A stretch of DNA of 64,000 nt from Anticarsia gemmatalis (taxonomy: Eukaryota; Arthropoda; Insecta; Lepidoptera; Erebidae). A program made the position numbers and the translations under genes. The notes under the pieces were generated by a model. The model worked only from the letters and a program-made list of their open reading frames with translations. It was not told where the DNA came from and ran no database searches. Positions 49,009-61,550 of this stretch are shown here, in pieces (position 1 is the stretch's first letter; each line of letters starts with the position of its first letter). The stretch spans positions 10,051,501-10,115,500 of the forward strand of contig NC_134747.1 in NCBI RefSeq assembly GCF_050436995.1, written 5' to 3'.

Positions 49009-52000
49009 GTAAATGTCTTATCTGTTCAATACTATTTAAATTACTATAATATCGTATGGGGAAAGGTATCCGTCTCATTCGCGCAAGTATTGTTTGCCTG
49101 CAATCTTGCACAAATGGTACGGAAAAAGGAATACCATAGCAAACACCTGGACAAGCAGATGGATGGTCGTATTATGGAAACAAGTTGTACAGCAAAAACT
49201 AGACACCTTTGCTAATGTTCCTCACCGCACGTTGTTAAATTGTGAAACCTAACAAACAGTGAAGCAAAACACATGTATAACACGTATAACTTAATTAAAT
49301 TGACAATGTGAACTTGACATAGTCGAATTAGCGGTCACGGAACAATCTCATAGATAAACCAAAAACGAGACAATGACAGGAGCGTAAAGTGCTTAGCGCA
49401 AAAAAACACAAAATTAACAATTCAATGGAATGTTTCGGTGATGCCATCCATGGTCTAAAAATAACACGTCAGGCGCGTTCGAGAGTTGCCCACTATCATC
49501 CTGTCAGGAGCCAGGACGGACAATTGGTCACTCAATATCAAACAAGTGCCGGATCTGCATCGCCAGTTACGCAAATGACTATTATCCTTAAGACTTTAAT
49601 AGGGAAATCCAGGTGTATTATGCGGAAAACAGACACGTTCGGCTTACGTACGGAAAGAAGAAAGCGCTTGAAAAGATCGTTAGTACTATTTCTCATTCTA
49701 AAATGAAAAGTTTACATATACAATGTACATACACAGCGCGACATTAACAACCGTAGCAATTTCAGCTGTGAAAAAGTGCAGCTGAAATTGGGCCAATGTG
49801 CCGTCAGTATATCATAAGTGCGACTATTACCGACAATCAGACGACGACCTTGCTGCTCGTTGTCGCACAAATCGTGGGGAGGCGCAGATTGTCATCCTCC
49901 ATTCCGGCATCCGCCTTTTGCACTTCATTACATAATACTGTCTATGCGTATGCGTATCTACACATTCGCAAAATGTCTAGTCTTCTTAAACATTTAGTAA
50001 AAGCGTGACTATAATAATATTTTACAAAATAAATATTTTTCTGGTCAAGTTATTTGCACATATATTTTTACAGGCATGTCCATACTGTTCGTACAGCCGG
50101 CCCCTCACCACAACACCGTCTAAAATGGACAACGACTTGTCTCGGCTCAACAAATTGCCGTAATCAATATGACTTATCTTCAACAATTGAGGTGTCGGTT
50201 TTCACCCGGTCTAACACACTGTGCTTTCTAATGTTTATAGAGCGATGTATGTAGTTCATAAATCTTATATAACTAAAAGTTTTCGAATAAAACCCATGTA
50301 ATCAAAATATAAATGTAAACCAGGAATGCATAGATATTTTTCACAGACACTGAGAGGCAATTAACCAAAATGAGATTGGTTCGCGGACAAAATTTATACA
50401 TGCAACATCGGAATTGAGCTTGGAATGAGATTGAAATTAGATCAGACTGTTTGAACGTTTTTAATTCAGAGAATTTGTCTCCAGATTTCTTAAAACGCCA
50501 TTTTTAATATTACAGATCAATTTCTTAATGAGCATAATAGAGTCATAATAGCACATAACATGACTACATAGAGTGGCTAATAACTGCTCTAAAATAATAT
50601 TAAATATTGTAGCAACATTACTTTTTTGTCCGGTAAATATGTCGTTTAATTTAGGGAACAGGTTAGTTTAGTGCTCACTCTAAACTCGTTGAAAAAGTTG
50701 TCATACAAGCGAGTTTGTTTGGACTGGACATACAAGTTTAGTTTGTAATGCATTGTCATCTGTGTACACATCGGTACCCACGAACATTCATTGATATGTT
50801 TGATCTTATGTAGATTTACAGCTTCCGATTCTACTTTTAACTTTATACACACGAAAATAGGATCTATTGTTTACTTTGGTTCAATCAATGGATAAAAATT
50901 CGTTTATAATCCGTTAGTTAACTTTGTTGATACAACTAAAATCTTGACTTTTGAAAGCTGAACGATCGGATATACATATTTGTATTATCTTTGTTTTATG
51001 AGCATCTGATACAAGCATAAATTGTGAACCAACATCTAGACTAGCTGCATAATTTGTAATAAATCTTTCGCTCGCTCATTTAACCTAGCTTGACGTAGAA
51101 AATTGCTACCTCTCGGTACCACGAAGTTTCATCGCTGCACGGCTCGGCTTCGGCGGCAGGTGCGATGATACGGACTCTATCCGAGCTGGTGTTAATTAGC
51201 CCCTTGCCGGTTGATTTATCGTCTAACTTTGTCTTCGGGATAAATGTACTTAAATTATCTATTTATCAAACGGACCACGGTCGCCGACGCGTGAAATTGT
51301 AGATATCGTGTAGCTTATAAATATTGTATGTATGCGCTAGCCGATCAAATTAAACTTTTACATTGTAAAAGGCTGGTTTAAACACACGTACAAAAAACAT
51401 AAACAATACTAAAATAAAAGATCCTAAGTAGGTAATAGGGAAGTCTTTACATCAAACGTATAATCGAATTAGAAAAAACCAAAATTAAGGTAGAGTCAAG
51501 TTATTCCGAGACCAGTACTGAAAACATCAGAAAGTAATCTCTTAAATATGAATCATGACATATTAGGTATCTTTATACATCTACTTTTACAGTCAGTGCA
51601 ACGAACTTTAAACGGAAATGTATGCAGGGAGCTGAACTATAATTATGATTAAAGCGGATTTGCCGTTATTATCATGGGACATCTCCCAACACCGTCACGC
51701 CTCGCAGCCGTGGCGCTGCGAACTCAATGCGAACAAATAGTGTCCGTCCAAACGGAACTATCTCATTCATAACTTTAACTAGCGGAAGTTAACTGTATTT
51801 AGAAACCATTATTATAAGCGAAGTTTGTTGCCAGTATCCACTTCCAATGACCTCTATTAAGGTAATGGAGTATAGCAATCTGGCACTAACATGTGGGGCA
51901 AGCAGCATGTCGCGTGACGAATGCGAACAAGCTGCTCTTGTTACTACAAACCATTACTGCTCTGAATATGCACAGGAATAATTAATGCAACAATGACATT

Positions 52001-55000
52001 GAAGACGATGACGGGTCGAAAACCGAATTTACGAGCAAAACTTCTAAGATCTTTTATTTCAATATTGAGAGGTTAGATTATTTTTATTCACGACAACGCC
52101 TATTTCCGCTAATAACTTTAATCTTTCTTCATTCGTAATTCTTATATCGGTAGAGGAACAATGTACAATTTATTTTATTGGCACTCATTGAGCACTTAAC
52201 ATGTTGTCAACTACGTCTAAGAGCTCAAGGCAACTACGACGACGATGTCGTGAACAAACCACAAAGCAAGCCCGCATCCTATTGTTTTATAGAGCTTTGA
52301 AGTGATACAAGTATGCCTTGTTGTATTGTGAGTCAGTCGCGACACCCCTCGCGACTCGGTCAACGCCATGCCGTACATCAATAAATTATACAAACAATAT
52401 ACAGATATAAAATTCGACAGATGCCAATTTGTTTCACTGACCCGATACCCGGTCATCTTTTATTCATATTCTTGTCATCTTCCCGTCAGCAAATTTTCAG
52501 TAAATTTTGTTGGGATGTATTAGGTATGTGAGGCGCCATAGTGTACCATTTTATTATAATGTATGTTATTATGTATCCGTGCATTGTGGTCTTCAGGCAT
52601 GCATTTGTTCCCACGCTATCAGCTGGTTCACGCGCCAGCGCCCGTACGCAACGGTCCGCAACACCGTCTGACGCCCGATAACAAACAGCACTTATCTTAT
52701 AAAAATGCAAATCGTAACATGGATTATAATTAATAAAATGTAATAACAACAAAAACTATACAGACAAGTTATTTGCAGTATAGAAGAGAGGCAGTGACTA
52801 ATAATAAAGAGGATGATTTATTGACAGTTAGCAGCGGTACACGAGAACGATGGCGCCCGGGAGAGCAATTTGCTCTGTCGCAAAAACTTATATCACCGGT
52901 ATACGCCGGACTCGCGTATGTGGCATTGTTCCGCGTGTACCGCTAACTTACTTATAAAGATTACTCGTAAAGAATCGCTGGCACAAAGGTTCATGAATAA
53001 ATATGCTTGCTGTCTGTACTGTAAACTGACAAGAGCTTTCCACGATATCGAGTGAGAACATTGTTTCGCAAAACAAAAACCACGAAATTGGTAACGGTAT
53101 TCAAAATTCCGATTGTGTATACTCCGTTACAAATCTCTGAAATATAATCAAGTGGCACTGACTAGTGAATGTAGACCACTTCTGTGAAGCATCAAATGAG
53201 ACAAAAAATCTGTTACAGCATAAAATGCGACCTTGCGCGTGCTTTCACTGTGCGTACAATGAACGGAAATAAACAGACCTGTTTGTGCTCCAAGAAAGCC
53301 GGCCCTATATATTAGAATGATAATGAAATAATCAGTTTAGATTTTAGATGAAGCATAGTTTGATAACAAAGCCATTACCCCGATAATTGCCTACCGTTGT
53401 GGTCCGGCCATCCAACACCCAACTGTAATACAGCTACACTATGGTCGAGTGGGGCTGGGGAGGCTAAATATAGGAAAATAACAAACTGCGACAAGGAGCT
53501 ATAGTGGACTTTATTGTTCATGTCCACAGCACATCGCAGTAAAAATGTATACTTAATGGTTTTGTGTTGTTCTGACATATTTATGAAAGAGCAACGCATT
53601 CAAAACTTACAGATGTGAGGTAACGGTTCCAGTATCACAGGCGTTCAATTACTAAGAATTCTCTATTAAGATTGTAAACCGTTATCGTAATAACTTCATC
53701 ACGGTTAGCAGTGAAACTGCTGATCGTTCCTTTTAAACTATATACCGTCGTATATTAAATTAGCACAGTGTCCGACTCACCCTGCGACTTAGCGCTAACG
53801 TTAACGGAATATTTGCATTGTAAGCAGCAATACAACTGGGTTAAAAGCTTAGTGCTGTTTCGCCGACTCGGATCAGGACAATTGCGAATAAAACATGTTT
53901 AGAGCATGCACGTATAAGTCTCTTTTCTTAAACATTCCACTTAACAGTTCTTTATGTGCATACTAATATTTACTTGATTCCCGTTGCATATTTGTTCACC
54001 AAAGCTAAATTTAATAAAAGGGCATGTCGTATGAAAATCGCTGACCTTTTATATTTAACAATCCTGAATTGCAACTCTCCGTTCAGTGACATTTTACAAA
54101 ATTTATAAATATTTTAATGTATTTTAGAAGACCCTTTGATTCCTATTTTTTCTTCCTGCCTTCTTTAAGTTTCAGTTGAATGATAAATATTGAACACATA
54201 ACTTCCTTACATAATATACCATTTTAGTATACTTACAGTAGAGCAGTATTATTGAGCTTGGACAGTAATCCTGTCTAGTATTATTGATTCCTGAAGGTAA
54301 TGCGATTACCGAGCTATTAGCGTGGGGCCTACTTACTTGCAATAAGTTCGATACAGCGATCAACGGCTAATGTACAAAGCGTTCCGCGAGTTCTTTAAGT
54401 TAATATTAATCCTGTTTATGATCTCATAGTAACCTGTTGTGCATAGAAATGTGATGTTTAAATAATTGCTATATGAGATCATGGTCCATTTAAACAAAGG
54501 ATATTTTCTAGACGTTTGGATCTCGTCTGATCGCTCGTATGCAAAACAGTATTTATTTTTCACATTTACCAACCTTTTCTACATTTCTTTGAACTTCTAC
54601 AAACATTTAAAAAACAAAATTGTCAATTTTCGAGATTCAGTAAGACCAAATGTTTCATTTTAAAGATGAATGTAGAGTATTGTAGAGCATAGGGAACTTT
54701 TAACTAGTGGAATTATTAATTGATTCAGCTCGTTGTACTTCGCCGTTAAAAGTTGACCAAAGCAACATTGAGATACTCGTGCTTTTATTAAAACTATTTA
54801 TATGAATGTGACTCACTTATAAGCGTCATAGAGACAAGACTGTAGTTAAGAACAAGATTAATGATCTCTGCCGGGACAATGAAGCGTCGGAACGTAAGAT
54901 AACAATATCTGAAGAACTCGGTGCTCAGATAAATATATACCAACAAAACAATTCATTGAATGTACGCACAGAGGTTGATGGCGCGGATGAACTTTCTCCA

Positions 55001-57973
55001 CATCGCTTACTAATAACTGTATGAAATGAAGCATTCATATTCCCACGCGACATTACTGCTATTGATACAATTATTGGTATGGTATAATAAACTTCTTTAT
55101 TCAAACAAAAGAAATAGCTGGGCTTAAGAAACGCCTTGAAAAATTAAGCTTCACAAGACACATATTATTGCAGACAGAGTTAAGGATAATTTTGATCAAG
55201 TAGTAAACGAAATGCTTTTAACTAGCAATTCGTTTACCCATATACTCTCACACATAGAGTAGAAAACTAACTTTGACATTGACATTGAGAACGTGTTAGT
55301 GCTTGCAATTTAGTAACGACTACGGATGCGTGTTCATAAAATATGACCTCTCCTCTGTTGATGCAGACACCACAAGCACGTCGCTGAGCATCATAAAATT
55401 TTATTGCCCATAATATTGTTACAAAATACAAGTTTGCCCTTTACTCGATATGATGTCATCTATGTATTTATGTAAAACAACTTGCCAACGTTTTAATACT
55501 CGTACTCTTATTTCGCATTCATGATGGTTAATGGTTGACCTTTCGTCAGGGTAATATAATTATTACGTACTTCGACAAAGAGAAGAGCTATTTTTAAAAT
55601 TACCCGTGAAATAAAAACTAAACATTACTGTACGTAACTAATTTGAACGAATCAAATTACATGGCATCATTTGGTATGACACTTAGGATTTTGTTTGTGG
55701 GAAAACTTTAAGCGAAAAAAACAATGTCGACGGTAGGGTGGTGATGATTTAGTGAAGTGAGGCACTCAGACGAAAGATTTTCCGGTTTTGTTTGTAGTTT
55801 TGTCTCCCCTCGTCGCATCGAGAGTTGCTCAAAAACACGCAGACGGAAGGTATTGTGTGGGACGGAACGTATGGGGTGTTTAAATCGACTCATTAAACCA
55901 CCGCTGAGTAATTGTCTGAGCTTCCTTTGTACACGTTATCATTTCTAATTCCCAAGGGAGACAGTAGTGTAAGCTCAATTACTTGGACGGGATAGATACA
56001 AATCTGTCTACAATGGGACAAACGACAAAGTTGCTTTGTCCATAGATCACGGTTATAGGATATTTCGACTTTAAACCTAACAACGCGGCCACCGCTGATA
56101 TATGCCTGTATATTTATAATGCAAACTGAAATCAGTTAATCGATTCTGCTAGGTGTCATATTGGCGGACACACAAAAGCATCGATTGGATACGCTAAGTG
56201 CGCCGCCACAAAGGGCTTTCATTCACTTTGACGGAATACGATCAGATCGGAGTTAATTCGACCTAGTAGTATTAAAATTTCATCGACCATGCACGTAATA
56301 AGATTGGATTTTACGTATTTTAGCATTTTTAGATATTGACAGATACTGACTCAATAACATGTGTGTTTATCGCTTAACCTATGACCGAAATGTCAATGAA
56401 AAAGGGATAAAGACTATTAAATCAGAATATTTCCGTTTTCACTTTTAATTATCTTTATTATTATACCAACAAGATTTTATTCCTTTCTTAAAGAAAGTAT
56501 TTAGTAACTCGGCTGAATGAATAAAGGAATTAAATGGAGCCTCGAGATTTGTGTTACTCAAATGGTCCGTGTGAAGTCAATCTCCAATTGAACTTATTAA
56601 ATTGAATTTACTAAATCTAAACCAGTATTAACGATGATTTATTGGTAATTATGTCAATTTATAGATAGAACTAATAGTAAATTTAATGCTCGTAATAATA
56701 AATATTTAATGGCTCACAAAATGAAATTGTTACTGTCTAGATATTGAATGAACTTAATAACTATAGTTAACAGAAACTCATGAATAATTCATATTTTTAT
56801 TCATGCATATCTCTTGGTTTATGCTTATCTTAAGCGTAATTAAAAATATATATTTCCAGCCCGTAGAAGTTAAATTAAAAGAAAACGCTTAGTCACATGA
56901 CTCAGAGCTCAAATAACATGGCTATTCTTAATTTGTTTCTGTTTTCATAACAGATAATAAATAATAACACTATCAAAACGTAAGTTTTCACCTGCAGTAC
57001 CTTCTATCGATTATTCAACGAAGGCGTCTCTATGTACTATACCCGCTTCCCCACACCCCAAACACTTTTGTTTTACTCATGCTATATCAGATTTTCAACG
57101 TTGCAGTACTAACAATAAATCTGAGTAATATTCTAGGCACAACATTTCATATTAAATAATGTAATTTATTTTTGTGCGATTGTTGTCTTTCAAAATTTAT
57201 ACTAGAACTGCAAAAAAAATCTAAAATAACATTTGCTACGTAACCTCATCTCCTGTATCAACACTTTGCTGGGGGCCACACAGCTGAAACCGAGCGATCT
57301 GTTTTCCTTAACTTTGTCAAGAAAATTGAGTTTCCGGGCGATCGAAACATTGCCGCAACCTTCTTTGATACAATTACCTGGCTCTACAGCTACGCTCTAG
57401 CTACAGGAATAAGGGAATCTTGCAGTGACCTACTTCCTACAATATATTTAGAAAACATTTTTAACTTTTTTTACTGCCAATTACAAAACGCAATAGCAGG
57501 GAATACGACGGCTTTCATATCTTACAAATGTACATCTAGATAACATTTGGGGGCCGGGGCAATTTATTGCTGGAGGGTCCTACGAAGTGATGCTATTTTA
57601 GAAGATGAAATAATAAGCATAGTATAAAATACTTATAATGTACTCGCATGTACTAACATAATATATAAATATTATAAAGGAATATAATTATTTTGGTATA
57701 TGTTTTAAACGCATGAAAATAATCTTTACCTTACCTAAGTACTTAACTACTGATATACATACACCTACTTGTACAGTATGCCGTATACCATGCTCAAAAG
57801 CCATGAGCATAATAATTATTGAGGTCGATCTATGATAGAATCTTTATCCATCATCTATAAATAGTAACCCATAATATAATAAAAACCCAATGTTCATTGA
57901 ACACTCAAGATTTTTTTATTACAGCATGTGCGATTATATTATGTAATCCATATAATTTTATTATTTGTTGCAG
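49009..57973. other. AT-rich stretch, no gene seen
   Basis: Contains a hairpin (arms 49757-49768 and 49779-49790), a GC-rich patch at 52605-52685 and a possible donor CGGAAG/GTATTG near 55848. None is part of a recognisable gene. Probably the 5' intron of the Unzipped-like gene. Confidence 0.4.
49757..49790. repeat. 12-bp perfect hairpin
   Basis: CAATTTCAGCTG at 49757-49768 pairs exactly with CAGCTGAAATTG at 49779-49790 across a 10-base loop. Each arm contains the E-box CAGCTG, so it may be a pair of bHLH sites rather than an RNA hairpin. Confidence 0.7.
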
Positions 57974-57980
57974 AGCTAAA

Positions 57981-59429
57981 ATGAAGAAATACAGAAATTG
58001 TCAAAGTGGTTGGTGGGTGGTGCTTTTGACTGCTACCTTGGCAGTTACAGCCGCAGCCGAAGCCGGGGTTGGCTTGTACAATTCAAATTTAAAACAAGTT
58101 ATTACATCCAGCACTCTCAAATGGACCAATCTGAAGAAAGAGTCTATGGGCAACTATGTCGTTGGCGCAGAATCTGAACAAGGTATATTTAAACTGATCA
58201 ATGACTTTTGTATAGCTTTTATTTTATCTAGTCATTCAGTACAATAAGTTATTTCTTTTTCAGGACCGATTTACCTTTGCAGAGCACGTCATGAAGGTGA
58301 TATGATTTTAGGTCAACTTAAACCAGATTATACATCTTGCGCGGTTTCTGGAACTAAGAGCTATAACCTATTTGAGGTGCTAGAAAATATTGAAAATGCG
58401 TCTTTGGTAAACTGGGTACCTTGGGTCAGATTCCACGTCAAACCTAACGGCGCGGTTCTAGTAGACGCGTCGGCAGATTCTGTTTTCATAGGACGGGTAA
58501 AAGCACAAAGTGGATATTCGCATTATATTGGAAGAATAGCATACGAGAGCGTTATTGGACAGATAATCACGTTTGATGACAAGAACGAAGAAATGATAGT
58601 GAATAGTGGAGAGATATTGAAAGAAATCGAGCCTATAAGTTATAAACTGGAAAATGTAGTATTGGACAAGAACACAGAACATGTCCGTCAGAATGAACCT
58701 GAAGTATTTGAAGAGAGAATTTTGAAGAACGAGGACGACGCCGGTGCTACTGTCACTACTGAAATAGAATATGTGTTCAACTATACCGTATCTTGGGGTC
58801 ACGGCCATGGCATAGCCATCGGTTTAAACACCTCAATAGAAATGGTCGATGGCACTGTATTCCCCCAAATACGATGGGCTAATCAGTATTCAGACAGGAG
58901 AACCAAACTACACAAATTGGAAAAATATCTTGAACCTGGTACAGCCTGTAACGTTACATTCAGAGGTAACCTAACAAACCGTGATGTCCAGTATACCGCT
59001 AATTTAGTGACGTTTTATAATGACAATGATTCTCGATCGAGGCTAATGAGAGGTCAACGTATAGAAAATACTCTGGAGGTGGAAGCAATTTACGGTGAAA
59101 TATATTTCATTGGAAATAACACTTTGGTACCCACAACTACTACGACTACTACAACTACGACCACAACCACGACGACCCCGCCACCGGAGACCGCGCCGCC
59201 AGCGCCTGAAGAGAACGACGTTGCTGCCATTAAGAAAAGCGAACATCCTGACGACATCGCCAGCGGAAATATGATCGACAACCCCGATGATGGCATGTCT
59301 AAAGCGGTGCCAAAGGAAGATATCAAAAAATCTGTGGCTGGTGGACTCGGCAGCAACCCGTCCAGTGATGCCAGTATTAGGATTGTTACTTTTACGTTAT
59401 TAATCCCATCTCTTTTACTGTTACTTTAA
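57981..59429 (+). CDS. uzip: Unzipped-like secreted, GPI-anchored DM9-domain adhesion protein
   Basis: Two coding exons (57981-58182 and 58264-59429, intron 81 bases) give 455 residues. The ATG follows an acceptor by 7 bases, so a non-coding exon lies upstream. Residues 1-27 form a signal peptide (WWVVLLTATLAVTAAAEA). Residues about 68-170 carry DM9/DUF3421-type repeats (IYLCRARHEGDMILGQLKP and VFIGRVKAQSGYSHYIGRI). A beta-rich region follows, residues about 180-355, in which ISYKLENVVLD...PEVFEERILKN recalls the start of the aerolysin-like half of natterins. At least seven N-glycosylation sequons are visible. A 15-Thr tract (358-372) and a Pro/Glu-rich stalk precede a C-terminal hydrophobic tail (VTFTLLIPSLLLLL), typical of a GPI signal. 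Drosophila Unzipped is a GPI-linked neural/glial adhesion protein. The name rests on layout and memory of the family, not a search. Confidence 0.8.
59133..59177 (+). repeat. Poly-threonine (ACN)15 tract in the Unzipped-like stalk
   Basis: Fifteen consecutive Thr codons using all four ACN forms, followed by three Pro codons. Mixed codons suggest selection on the peptide rather than recent slippage. Such tracts are usually O-glycosylated mucin-like stalks. Confidence 0.9.
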
Positions 59430-61550
59430 AGAGGAAATTAAAGATCTTTGTAAATAGCGAGAAGATATCACTAAAAATATAGTTGCTTGGTCGTTAATAC
59501 ATGTATTTATGTTTCGGCAACTAAGCTTGATGCTGTTGTTTATAGACCGAGGCGTTAGGCGATTTCCCTCGGTAATATTATGTAAATATAAATATTTTTG
59601 TTTTCCTGACATTCCCGTTATGTGATTTCATTCCAATTTGTAAATCGAGGAGCCAAAATTAATCGCATAACTGTAAATAGATATATAAATGTGTATGTAA
59701 ATAGTAACTGATACGGAAGTCGCAGAGCGGCGCGAGGAAATTGTCATATGTTGTAATGACAATGGGAGACATCGTAGATAGTGATAATGTATGGAGCGGA
59801 GTAAGACACTGTTACCAATGACAAGCTGTAATAGAATCTCACGACATGTACCAGGTCAAACACCTGAACTCTCACGTCAGGTTAGTCACTAAACACATGA
59901 ACACTGAAGATTATTGTGTACCCAATCAACACCACAATTAAGTAACTCACATTTGTGATATACATAGTGAAATTCAAAATTAACTTTTAACCACATGTAC
60001 GTTACCCACAATATGTACAAAAAGACAATGTTACAAATCTGTCGTTCTAATTACGATTATTATTTCATTCTTAATGTTGGTTTTTCATAAAGGCTATAGC
60101 CTGTTAGTTTTATTAAGATTGTTAAATGAACCTAAACAATTACGTATAAAGATTTTAAGTAATTTATTCCTATCACGTTCTGTTACCTGCTAACAATCCC
60201 GTCTCTAAGTTCAACTTTAATTCAATTTGATTCTTCTGCATGTATTTATTTGTAGGATAGCTTGTTGTTATGTCTAAAAATCACATTTACTAGTACATAA
60301 TAGATACATTTTGAAAGATATTTCAAATTTTCCGATAGCCATATTTCTATAAGACAGTAGTATGTTTGGATTTTGTTTACTCGGACGCACATTACTATTA
60401 TTTCATTTCGCGCAATAGTAGTTAGCACATCCTTTAGTACCTCTTTTATATTTTAGTATTTTCTTAGTTATAATATTGTTATTACTAATTTTAAGTGACA
60501 AGAGTCTAAAATCCAGAATGAAACGATATTATTATTTTAGAGCGTTTAGCGTTTATTCACAAATAATTTATTTTGTTTTATAATTAATTCATATTATATA
60601 TAAATATGTAGATCTAATGAAATGAAGTTTACACCTAAGTTTACAACAAACGATTTAACTGAAGAATATATAATTATTGTGACTTTGTTATTCGAGCCAA
60701 AGTTGTACATTGTAAGTTTGCCTACATCTACTAGTTTAGGCCAATAACCCATTGAAATTACATCCCTCCGTGAAATGGACTCATCACCTTGTTAGTGTTT
60801 AGATACAAGTAGCCTCTAATAGTTTTGGAATCGTTTGGTAGTAGTATGCTTAACGGACTTTTGTCAATGTGTAAAGAAAATGGATGATATTTTTGTATGA
60901 ATTGAAATCGATTGTAAGTGTTCGCCTTAATTGTAAGTGAACTGTCTTCATCTCTATGTTTTCGTTCACTATTTCTATGATTTCGTTCACGTACGCGTCA
61001 GTATTCCTTATTGCGGAATGCCAATTAAGTTTAGGTTTAATAAAAGTACGGCAATGGTATATCTTGATAATATAATTTATAAAATCAACGTCCCACCTAG
61101 CATACCATTATTGATTAAGACTTAAATATTATAAAACATGTATAATTATTTATTGGTCCATCAGCTCAGCTTCAGAATATACTTGTCTCGAATGTCGTTA
61201 TTTGATGTTAGAACTATTTGCAATATAATTAAGTAGGTGTGCGCTTTACACCACGTTTTAAAACAACATTTTATCATCTACTTAATAAAGATCGATGCCT
61301 GTATGTTCAACGTCTAATATTTTAGAAAATCGCTTATATTCCCAGTTAGGTAGAAAATCTATTCCATAATATTAAGGCATGTTCTATTGTTGTACCTATA
61401 TGTAATTGAAATAGACCCTGCTAATTGGGTAGATTTTATCAATGAATCTCGTGACATCAACATTGTTTTGCGAAGCATAATTGTGATGTTCCATGTAAGT
61501 TTACTTTGTTTAAATTCATTAAAGTGTAACTGAAATACGTTGTGGTTTTC
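59430..61550 (+). other. Probable long 3' UTR of the Unzipped-like gene
   Basis: No further coding exon. Candidate polyadenylation signals are AATAAA at 61039-61044 and 61284-61289; an ATTAAA near 61518 is followed by a GT-rich stretch (GTTGTGGTTTT). The true end cannot be chosen without transcripts. Confidence 0.4.

Noticed and set aside
49389..49706. 105-codon plus-strand frame
   Set aside because: Longest frame in the upstream intron region, but without recognisable domain, codon bias or splice context.
52605..52685. GC-rich minus-strand stretch open for about 30 codons ending in TGA
   Set aside because: It looked like a terminal exon, but the acceptor is weak and no upstream partner exon was found.
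59090..59356. 88-codon minus-strand frame with a poly-Val run
   Set aside because: Antisense of the Thr tract of the Unzipped-like gene.
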